Origin: Pseudomonadota bacterium
GTDB lineage: Bacteria; Pseudomonadota; Gammaproteobacteria; Steroidobacterales; Rariloculaceae
DNA: 6,434 bases
Assembly: GCA_009843005.1 (NCBI GenBank)
Contig: VYEH01000102.1
Location: 1-6,434, forward strand
Reading direction: 5' to 3'
Part shown: in pieces, positions 1 through 5,754 of the stretch
Numbering within the stretch: position 1 is the first letter of the stretch
Layout: every line of letters begins with the position of its first letter
Made by a program: the position numbers and the translations under genes
The notes under the pieces: model-generated
The model's database searches: none
What the model saw: only the letters and a program-made list of their open reading frames with translations
Told to the model about the DNA's origin: nothing

Positions 1-74
1 AGCGTGCGGTCCGCGTCGCTGGGCTCGGCCACGCCCGAGGGATGATAGGTTGCATTCACGGTTGTAAACCTCAT
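1..74 (-). pseudogene. Displaced 3' part of a radC-like gene, cut by the window edge
   Basis: Reading the minus strand from an ATG at 74-72 gives MRFTTVNATYHPSGVAEPS followed by DADRT, and the frame runs off the window. HPSG..AEPS.AD is the second half of the RadC JAMM metal-binding motif (HxHPSG, then the conserved Asp). The roughly 118 residues that precede this motif in the intact copy at 5755-6264 are missing. The nine residues before HPSG bear no resemblance to RadC. VAEPSDADR is identical to the right-hand copy at protein level but differs at several third codon positions, so this is a diverged copy and not a recent duplicate. I read it as the original 3' end of the host radC, separated from its 5' end by the insertion. 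A strong GGAGG stands 6 nt before ATG-74, so a truncated product may still be translated. Without the first His of HxH it should not be an active metalloprotease. Confidence 0.72.
39..46. repeat. Proposed left attachment core (attL), GGGATGAT
   Basis: This 8-bp sequence is repeated at 5902-5909. Left of it the sequence is radC-like, and right of it (AGGTTGC...) radC similarity ends at once. On the minus strand it covers the HP codons of the RadC motif. AGGTT at 47-51 and AACCT at 67-71 form inverted arms just inside the element and may be recombinase binding sites. Confidence 0.55.
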
Positions 75-80
75 TGGGTC

Positions 81-85
81 CCTCC
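81..85 (-). promoter_or_regulatory. Ribosome binding site before the truncated radC frame
   Basis: On the minus strand GGAGG lies 6 nt before the ATG at 74-72, which is good Shine-Dalgarno spacing. It belongs to the proposed element end and not to radC. It would therefore give the displaced radC 3' part a new translation start. Confidence 0.5.
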
Positions 86-110
86 TTCCGATTGCCTACA
101 CTGAACAGTC

Positions 111-167
111 CGAGCAGCCCGGGCCTCGTTTAGAGGCGAGCAGCCCGGCACGCGATCGTTTGGAGGC
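111..167. repeat. Two imperfect tandem repeats with a small hairpin in the left terminal region
   Basis: CGAGCAGCCCGG occurs at 111-122 and again at 137-148. TCGTTTAGAGGC (126-137) recurs as TCGTTTGGAGGC (156-167). The two units are therefore about 26 and 30 bp long, the second with a few extra bases in the middle. In the first unit GCCTC-GTTTA-GAGGC (123-137) is a perfect 5-bp inverted repeat with a 5-nt loop. The GGAGG in the second unit (162-166) is also the ribosome binding site of the next gene. The repeats could be recombinase arm sites, an operator or a leader structure; the sequence does not decide between these. Confidence 0.55.
162..166 (+). promoter_or_regulatory. Ribosome binding site deciding the start of the CHC2-like gene
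   Basis: GGAGG lies 9 nt before ATG-176 and 6 nt before an in-frame TTG at 173. An ATG at 168 is only 1 nt away and opens a two-codon frame (Met-Ser-stop) whose TGA overlaps ATG-176 as TGATG. I choose ATG-176; TTG-173 remains possible. Confidence 0.6.
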
Positions 168-175
168 ATGAGTTG

Positions 176-505
176 ATGGCAAGGCGCCGGTTTTTCGACG
201 AAGCGACGTTGACGCGGCTACGCGCGATGCCGGCCTCCGATGCCCTGGCATTGCTGGCGATACACGTCAAGGCCGACCCGAGCTATGTGCCAGTCAAGTC
301 CGATCGCAGCCGACGCTGGCACGCACGCACCACGCGCGGCGAGTTCGAGATCCTGACGACCGGGTGCCAGTGGTACGACATGCGAGCGCGCCGCGGCGGT
401 GGCGGCGCCATCGACCTGGCGATGCATGTTCGCGGCCTGTCTTTTGTGGACGCGGTCAAGCAGTTGATCCGCGAGCGAACCCGCCATCGTTCAGATCATT
501 CGTAA
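176..505 (+). CDS. Small CHC2-like (primase N-terminal type) domain protein, no zinc ligands
   Basis: This 109-aa protein matches, by eye, the CHC2-like fold found at the N-terminus of DnaG-type primases and of DUF3991/Toprim proteins on mobile elements. It has a basic start (MARRRFF), an N-terminal helix (about 11-30), then WHARTTRGEFEIL (48-60), WYDMRARRGGGGAIDLAMHV (66-85) and LSFVDAVKQL (88-97). The pattern aromatic-x-basic...GGxAIDxxxxxxxLSFxxAVxxL is the hallmark. In zinc-bearing members this domain binds template DNA. Here there is only one Cys (64), so the CHC2 zinc site is absent, as in many DUF3991 relatives. No Toprim domain follows; translation stops at 503-505 and the recombinase begins 67 nt later. 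It may be a stand-alone DNA-binding accessory protein of the element or the remnant of a longer primase-like gene. Being first in the operon and having a good ribosome binding site favour a real gene. Family assignment is likely; role is unknown. Confidence 0.68.
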   Translation: MARRRFFDEATLTRLRAMPASDALALLAIHVKADPSYVPVKSDRSRRWHARTTRGEFEILTTGCQWYDMRARRGGGGAIDLAMHVRGLSFVDAVKQLIRERTRHRSDHS

Positions 506-572
506 GTCGGCACTGCCGGAGCCGGACGAGGTCGGCGAGCACCTGGCCGGGGCCGCCTCGCAGGCACGTTCG

Positions 573-1670
573 ATGGTGCTTCGCGAGCCCAGGCCGGCTG
601 GATTCCCGCTTCTGTTCACGGCCGATTGCCGGCTCATCGAGCCGGCGGTTGACTATCTGCATGAGCACTTCATCCAGCGAGCCCATACCGCCGATACGCT
701 CAGGACCTACGCGGAGATCCTCTACGACTGGTTCGAGACGCTTGAACAGAACGCGATCGCCTGGCGGGACGCGGATGCCGTCGACCTGGTGGCCTACCGC
801 AACCGGATGCTGTCCGAACCGAGCGGGCACACCGGCCGACCGTACCGTATCTCGACCATCAACCACCGTGTCCGTGGCGTGCTCAGGTTCTACGAGTGGC
901 TGGTGCGCAACCGGTACCTGGATGCATCGCCGCTGGCCAGCCAGTCGCGCGATTTCGCACGGGTCAGGCGGCCGCGGCCCGCGCGCACCGCGACCTCGGC
1001 AGCCACCGATGACAGCCTGTTCGTGTTGCGGCAGTTCGAACCGCTGCCGCGTCCGTTCACATCGGCGCAGGCATGCGAGCTGATGGCGGCGCTCGCGCCG
1101 CCTTACGACCTGATGGCTCGCTGGCAGCTCTACACGGGCTTGCGCGTCAGCGAGTTGCTGCGACTCGACGTCAGCGACGTCGCCAGGCGGGCGTCGTCAA
1201 CGGCGTCGCACGACGTGATCGAGGTCCTGCGCAAGGGCCGCAAGCGAGGTCATGTGGTGGCCTCGGCGAGCCTGCTCGACGAGACGGCCGGCTACGTCTC
1301 GCAACATCGTCGCGCGTGGGTGCGCCGCGCCAGACGCAGGGGATCGACCTCCGATCCGGGCGCATTGTTCGTGAACGCACGCGGTACGGCTGCCGGCAAG
1401 AACGCGTATCAACGCCAGGTCAGCCGCGCGGGCGCACGCTGCGGATTCAGGGCGACAACACACCAGTTGCGCGCGACGTTCGCCTGCATGCTGCTGGCGC
1501 GCCTGGAGCGGTTGGCCGGCGACGGCGCGGCGATCAACCCGCTGCTGATCGTCAAGGTGCTGATGGGCCACGAACGCATCGGCACGACCGACCGCTACTT
1601 GCGTGCCATCGAGGTCGATGAGTGCACGATCAAGGACGTCCTGGATACCCTCCTTGCAGGGACGGCATAG
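573..1670 (+). CDS. Tyrosine recombinase 1 (TnpA-like site-specific integrase)
   Basis: This 365-aa protein is a complete tyrosine recombinase that should cut and rejoin DNA through a 3'-phosphotyrosine. The N-terminal SAM-like core-binding domain covers about 22-125 (EPAVDYLHEHF, TADTLRTYAEILYDWFETLE, ISTINHRVRGVLRFYEWLV). The catalytic domain covers about 160-345. Visible active-site residues are R191 in YTGLRVSELLRL, K221 in VLRKGRKRGH, H297 and R300 in THQLRATFA, H333 in LMGHERIGTTDRYL, and the nucleophile Y342. The length is close to Tn554 TnpA (361 aa). The frame stays open back to 468, but ATG-573 is its first ATG, GTG or TTG codon; the ribosome binding site is weak, so the start is the least certain part. 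The gene ends 2 nt before the start of the next, which suggests translational coupling. Phage-type integrase or RIT-element recombinase are alternative labels; the enzyme class itself is secure. Confidence 0.9.
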   Translation: MVLREPRPAGFPLLFTADCRLIEPAVDYLHEHFIQRAHTADTLRTYAEILYDWFETLEQNAIAWRDADAVDLVAYRNRMLSEPSGHTGRPYRISTINHRVRGVLRFYEWLVRNRYLDASPLASQSRDFARVRRPRPARTATSAATDDSLFVLRQFEPLPRPFTSAQACELMAALAPPYDLMARWQLYTGLRVSELLRLDVSDVARRASSTASHDVIEVLRKGRKRGHVVASASLLDETAGYVSQHRRAWVRRARRRGSTSDPGALFVNARGTAAGKNAYQRQVSRAGARCGFRATTHQLRATFACMLLARLERLAGDGAAINPLLIVKVLMGHERIGTTDRYLRAIEVDECTIKDVLDTLLAGTA

Positions 1671-1672
1671 CG

Positions 1673-3409
1673 ATGGCTCGCCGTAAATCGATGCCGCGCT
1701 CGTTGCCCGCCAAGGCATCGAGGGTATCGTCGAGGACGCTCGGGTCATCGCGATTCGATGCGCCCCGGCGCATTCGTGACACCGTCATGGATTTCAGTTC
1801 GCTCAGCCTGCCGGCCGACGTGCGACCAGCCTTGGCCGAGGCCTTTTGGCAGCATTTCGGCGTGCTGGCCGAGAGGGCGCTTTACCTGCACTGGTGGAAC
1901 GTAAGAACATTCGCCCGGTTCGCAGACGAGTCCGCGGCGGTGCACAGCCTGGCCGACCTCAACGGCGATCTGCTGGTGCGCTACGTCGAGTGGCTGAACG
2001 GCCAACGCCGAGCCAATGGCCAGCCGTGGGGCAAGTCCAGCCGATCGAGGGCGTACGGGACTCTGCGCACGCTGCTGCAGTGGCTCGAACGGTGTCGCCC
2101 GGAGATCCTCGGCGGCATCGAGTACCCGTTCAACCCGTTCCCCTGGCGGAACCGCGACACCCGACCCGTTGCGACGATGTCGGCTCGCGCTCTGCGCGCG
2201 CTGCTGAAGGCGTGCAAGAGCGACATCGAGAAGATTCGGGCGCGGCGCGCTGCCGCGCACGCCGAACGCGCCGGCGGAGATGGCTCGTTGTCCACACTCG
2301 GCGGGCTGCTCAACTACATCGATCGACACTTTGGCGGCGTCGTACCGCCGGTGCATCGGCTGACGGCCGCAGGACAGCACGAGGCGGGACGGGCGCTGGC
2401 GCGGTTCGGCGGCGTGAAGGGCGTGGAACCGTGCCTGTATCCGCGCCTTGAGGTGCTGCTGCCGTACTACCTGGCCATTCTGATCCATGCCGCCGGTAAC
2501 CCCGAGCCGATCGCGGAGATCGAGTGCGACTGCTTGCAGCCGTTGCCGCTGTTGGACGATCGCGAAGCGCTGGTGTGGTTCAAGGCGCGCTCCAACAGCA
2601 TGCAGCGACGCACGTTCAGCGCGACCGACCGTTTCGAGCCGCCGTCACTGGTGAAGGAGATCCTCGACTGGAACCGGCAGCTCCGCCCAATGGCGTCCGC
2701 CGATCATCGCGACCGGTTGTTTCTGTACAAGCACTGCTTTGGCATAAGCGTACTGACAACGGTGGCACTCAGGCAGCACCTCAAGGCATTTCGCGAGCGC
2801 CACGGGCTTGCGCACTTCTCGCTCGCGTCCATCCGGCCCAGTGTGCTGGCAAGTTTCTACCGCGTCAGCGGCGATATTCGCAAGACTCAGTCGCTGGCCA
2901 ACCACGGGCACGTTGCAACCACCATCGGTTACGTCGACACGCCGCTCGTGAAGGCACGGAACGATGCCCGCATCGCCGCACTCCAGGGCGCGTTCATCGA
3001 GCACGTCGAACAGCGAGACGGCACCGCCGCCGTCGAGTCGCCGCGAGCGGGGCCGGCAGAGCCGCCTGGAGGCGCCGTCGTGTCGATGTTCGGATTCGAG
3101 TGCCGGAACCCGTTTGAAGGCATCGCGCCGGGTTCGCGTCGCGGCGAGCTGTGCACCAACTACATGGGCTGCTTCACCTGCCCCAACGCCATCATTGCAC
3201 AGGATCCGACGACCCTGGCCAGACTGCTGCAGGCCCGCGATCATCTACGCGCGAGCGCAGCGACGTTGCATCCGGCACGGTGGCAGGCCGTCTACGAACC
3301 GCAACTGCAGATCCTGGAACAGGACATCCTGCCACGGTTCGGCAGCGATCAACGCGCGTCTGCACAAGCGCTGATGCGGGCGCTTCCGCCGCTGCCGCAG
3401 CTTCGATAA
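1673..3409 (+). CDS. Tyrosine recombinase 2, degenerate active site, Cys-rich C-terminus
   Basis: This 578-aa protein has a core-binding-like N-terminal half (about 55-145: ALYLHWWNVRTFARFAD, SRAYGTLRTLLQWLERC) and a recombinase-like C-terminal half (about 255-425). Its active site is incomplete. At the usual first-Arg box it reads IHAAGNPEPIAEIEC, with N276 instead of Arg. The HxxR box reads LASIRPS, with R388 but Ala in place of His. H411 and the candidate nucleophile Y420 remain in HGHVATTIGYVDT. After the catalytic region come C477, C494, C500 and C503 (GELCTNYMGCFTCPNAI), which look like a metal-binding finger, then a helical tail. ATG-1673 is preferred over an ATG at 1622 lying inside gene 1: it follows the gene 1 stop by 2 nt and has AGGGA 10 nt upstream. 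It probably works as a non-cleaving or partly active partner of the other two recombinases. I know of no experimental data on this protein. Confidence 0.82.
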   Translation: MARRKSMPRSLPAKASRVSSRTLGSSRFDAPRRIRDTVMDFSSLSLPADVRPALAEAFWQHFGVLAERALYLHWWNVRTFARFADESAAVHSLADLNGDLLVRYVEWLNGQRRANGQPWGKSSRSRAYGTLRTLLQWLERCRPEILGGIEYPFNPFPWRNRDTRPVATMSARALRALLKACKSDIEKIRARRAAAHAERAGGDGSLSTLGGLLNYIDRHFGGVVPPVHRLTAAGQHEAGRALARFGGVKGVEPCLYPRLEVLLPYYLAILIHAAGNPEPIAEIECDCLQPLPLLDDREALVWFKARSNSMQRRTFSATDRFEPPSLVKEILDWNRQLRPMASADHRDRLFLYKHCFGISVLTTVALRQHLKAFRERHGLAHFSLASIRPSVLASFYRVSGDIRKTQSLANHGHVATTIGYVDTPLVKARNDARIAALQGAFIEHVEQRDGTAAVESPRAGPAEPPGGAVVSMFGFECRNPFEGIAPGSRRGELCTNYMGCFTCPNAIIAQDPTTLARLLQARDHLRASAATLHPARWQAVYEPQLQILEQDILPRFGSDQRASAQALMRALPPLPQLR

Positions 3410-3418
3410 GAGACCCGC

Positions 3419-5320
3419 ATGCCCACATCGCTGTCACACGAGTTACAACGCAGCACGCCATCGGACGAGCAGGCGGCCTCCACGGATCGAGGCTGGTTCC
3501 TGCTCGACTGCGCCTGGAACGATGCCGTCTGGACCCTTAGACCGACCAGCGTGCTCGAAGAACCCCGTCCGGTTCGATTGGTGTGGGGTTTCTCCATGCC
3601 CAACGGCCGGGTGTTCACCGACGATCGGTATGCCCCACTGCTGGAGAGCAGCCGGCAGTTGATCGGAGTCATCCGTCGCCGCGGGCTGAGCACGGGATTG
3701 GCGCAGCGAGCGAGGACAGTCAACGGTTACTTCGTGCATTTGCGCGAGCTGGTCCGATGGATGGATCGCGCGGGCGTCTCGCGCTTTGGCAGTCTCGACG
3801 CCACCGCGGTGCGGCAGTTTCAACGCGCGATCGCGGAGCGTGCCGGTGTCGTCGGCGACACGCTCGCCAACACGACGGTGGAGAAGTACCTGTACCTGTT
3901 CACGTATCTCTATCGCTTTCGCAACGAGATCGACGATGGACTCACGTTCGACCCCTTTCCCGGGCGCAGCCACCGCGATGTCGCCGGCGTGCGCGATGCC
4001 GATATCCGACGCTGGCCGTACACGCCCGACGCGGTTGCCGTGGCGCTCGTCAAGCAGGCGATCGATCTGGTCAGCGTTGGGGCCGGCAACATCGTGCAAG
4101 CGCGACAGGTCTACGCCGATGCCATGGCTTCGGCCGAGCAGCGCGGCTGCGGCCGCAATGCCAGCACCAACGCGGCTACGCGCGCACTTCAGCAGGCCGC
4201 TCTCAAGATTCCTGGCCACGACCGGTCGTTGACAACGGTTAGCGACCTGGCCCGCGGCATCGATATGCTCTACGCGGCCTGCTTTGTCGTCATCGCCTAC
4301 CTCGTCGGCGCAAGAGCCAGCGAGATTCGTCACCTGCAGGCCGGCTGCGTACAACGTCACGGGGCCGAGCCCGATTCCGTGACCGTCATCGTCGGCGCCA
4401 TTTTCAAAAAGCAACCCGAGTACCACGGCCGCCCCCATCGGTGGGTCGCACCGCCACCGGCGGTTCAAGCCATCAAGGTGCTTGAAGCGCTGTCCGAAGG
4501 GCATCGCCGGCAAACAGGTCGCGACGATCTGTGGCTGCGGCGCTGCCGTGCCAGCGGCGCCACCGAGTGGCGTCCGATCTGCGAGGGCGAGATTGAGATC
4601 CCTTCGACCTTGCGCATGCGATGGTTGCTCAATCGATTCGCTGCGTGGCTCGACCTGCCCGATCATGATGGGAAGCCGTGGCGATTGACAACGCATCAGG
4701 GCCGCAAGACCTTCGTGCGCTTCGCGGCGCTGCGCGACCGATCGGCCTTGTTCGCCATCGCCCAACATCTCGGCCATCGCGAACGCGCCGTCACCGATAC
4801 GTCGTATTGCGGATCCGACTACCGTCTCAATCAGGAGATCGATGCCGGGATTCTCGAGCAGTCGGTGGCTGCTTGGGAACACATGCTCGCGGAACCCGCC
4901 CTGGGCGGGCGCGCAGGCCGGGAGATCGCCGCCAGACGCCCGCGCTTCAGAGGCGCCCGTCTCAAGGAGGACATCAAGAGCTATGCGCGCATGTTGACCG
5001 ACGCCGGACTCACGCTCGGCGTGTGCGACTGGGGGTTCTGCGTCTACCGCGAAGAGCACAGCGCCTGTCTCGGCAACGCCGTCGGTCCCAATCCCGCACG
5101 CCGGGAGCCCTCCACCTGCGCGCGATGCAGGAACTTCGCGGTCACGCCAAGACATCGATCGTACTGGCTCGATCAGGTCGATCGACACGAGGCCCTGTTG
5201 CACGAACCGGCACTGCCTCGACAGACGCTGCAAATCGCGCGCAGCCGACTCGGGGAGGCTCGCGCGATGATGCGAGCGATCGACAACGCCCCGTGCAAGG
5301 AAGGCAACCATGACCGATAA
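3419..5320 (+). CDS. Tyrosine recombinase 3 (TnpB-like), Cys-rich C-terminus
   Basis: This 633-aa protein is a large tyrosine recombinase with an intact catalytic set: R299 in LVGARASEIRHL, K330 or K331 in AIFKKQPEYHGRPHRW, H426 and R429 in TTHQGRKTFVRF, H453 in AQHLGHRERAVTDTSY, and nucleophile Y463. The N-terminal part (about 80-180) resembles a core-binding domain (TVNGYFVHLRELVRWMD, TVEKYLYLFTYLYRFRNE). Beyond the catalytic domain lies a tail with C536, C541, C550, C567 and C570 (GVCDWGFC, then ACLG, then CARC), probably a zinc-binding module for DNA or protein contacts. The length is close to Tn554 TnpB (about 630 aa). It starts 9 nt after gene 2 with only a weak purine-rich site upstream, so coupling is likely, and its end overlaps the next gene by 11 bp. 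The similar Cys-rich tail in gene 2 suggests that the two are distant relatives. GmtY-type recombinases of gamma-mobile-trio islands are another possible relative. Confidence 0.88.
   Translation: MPTSLSHELQRSTPSDEQAASTDRGWFLLDCAWNDAVWTLRPTSVLEEPRPVRLVWGFSMPNGRVFTDDRYAPLLESSRQLIGVIRRRGLSTGLAQRARTVNGYFVHLRELVRWMDRAGVSRFGSLDATAVRQFQRAIAERAGVVGDTLANTTVEKYLYLFTYLYRFRNEIDDGLTFDPFPGRSHRDVAGVRDADIRRWPYTPDAVAVALVKQAIDLVSVGAGNIVQARQVYADAMASAEQRGCGRNASTNAATRALQQAALKIPGHDRSLTTVSDLARGIDMLYAACFVVIAYLVGARASEIRHLQAGCVQRHGAEPDSVTVIVGAIFKKQPEYHGRPHRWVAPPPAVQAIKVLEALSEGHRRQTGRDDLWLRRCRASGATEWRPICEGEIEIPSTLRMRWLLNRFAAWLDLPDHDGKPWRLTTHQGRKTFVRFAALRDRSALFAIAQHLGHRERAVTDTSYCGSDYRLNQEIDAGILEQSVAAWEHMLAEPALGGRAGREIAARRPRFRGARLKEDIKSYARMLTDAGLTLGVCDWGFCVYREEHSACLGNAVGPNPARREPSTCARCRNFAVTPRHRSYWLDQVDRHEALLHEPALPRQTLQIARSRLGEARAMMRAIDNAPCKEGNHDR
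5298..5304 (+). promoter_or_regulatory. Ribosome binding site of the TnpC-like gene, inside recombinase 3
   Basis: AGGAAGG ends 5 nt before ATG-5310. It lies within the last codons of recombinase 3 and supports the overlapping start of the small gene. Confidence 0.6.
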
Positions 5321-5738
5321 GGCATCGACGGAACAAAGGCTTCAACGGGCGCTGTCGCAACTGATGGCTCAACACGCTTCCGACAGCACGCCCGGCAAAC
5401 CGACCGCAACGGCGCTGTGTCGGATCGCCGGCGTCTCGCGTACCACGCTCTACCGCTACCATCCCGACATCGTGCGTGCGTTGCACAAGTGGCAGCGCAA
5501 ACAGCGGCGACGGACAGCGCCGGGCCAACAGGCCTTGACCGCCTTGCGCGAAGAGAACGCTGCGCTGCGAACCCAGCTCGGCCAGCTTGCAGCACTCGTC
5601 GACCACTACTTTGCGGCCTGGTCCGAGAGTCGGACACTGCTTCGGAGACGCGAGGGAGAACTCGCCGCACTTCGTCGAAGCCGCAGAACGAAGTTGGCAT
5701 CCGTGCCACTGGAATCGGTGCCGAACACCGGTAAATAG
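5310..5738 (+). CDS. TnpC/DUF6262-type protein: helix-turn-helix plus coiled coil
   Basis: This 142-aa basic protein has two visible parts. Residues about 31-55 (PTATALCRIAGVSRTTLYRY) form a helix-turn-helix like the N-terminal DNA-binding unit of TetR-type and DUF6262 proteins, with SRTTLYRY as the recognition helix. Residues about 72-123 (ALTALREENAALRTQLGQL onwards) form a heptad-like, charged coiled coil expected to dimerise. The tail from about 121 is rich in Arg and Lys. In Tn554 the third gene, tnpC (125 aa), encodes a small accessory protein that influences the efficiency and orientation of transposition; GMT islands also carry a small third protein (GmtX). Its position directly behind the recombinases, overlapping gene 3 by 11 bp, fits that role. 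It probably binds the element ends or helps to assemble the recombinases. A purely transcriptional regulator is possible. It ends 16 nt before the convergent radC stop, with no clear terminator between. Confidence 0.8.
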   Translation: MTDKASTEQRLQRALSQLMAQHASDSTPGKPTATALCRIAGVSRTTLYRYHPDIVRALHKWQRKQRRRTAPGQQALTALREENAALRTQLGQLAALVDHYFAAWSESRTLLRRREGELAALRRSRRTKLASVPLESVPNTGK

Positions 5739-5754
5739 CTGCAGACACGCCGGG

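Noticed and set aside
168..176. Two-codon frame ATG-AGT-TGA before the CHC2-like gene
   Set aside because: Its ATG is only 1 nt from GGAGG, too close for good initiation. I do not call it a leader peptide.
364..1083. A 239-codon plus-strand frame overlapping recombinase 1 and the CHC2-like gene
   Set aside because: Its translation is rich in Arg, Ser and Pro without domain motifs, and it overlaps two better supported genes in another frame.
1745..2488. A 247-codon minus-strand frame opposite recombinase 2
   Set aside because: No recognisable motifs; it is explained as an out-of-frame shadow of recombinase 2.
3443..5311. A 622-codon open frame on the minus strand opposite recombinase 3
   Set aside because: Long antisense frames are common in GC-rich coding DNA. 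The translation shows no family motif, whereas the plus strand encodes a complete recombinase with all catalytic residues.
573..5320. Labelling the module as a RIT (recombinase in trio) element
   Set aside because: The second and third proteins are about 580-630 aa with Cys-rich tails and are followed by a TnpC-like gene, unlike typical RIT trios. The Tn554-like label fits better but is also not exact.
5739..5754. Possible terminator between the convergent tnpC-like and radC genes
   Set aside because: The 16-nt gap contains no stem-loop and no T-tract.
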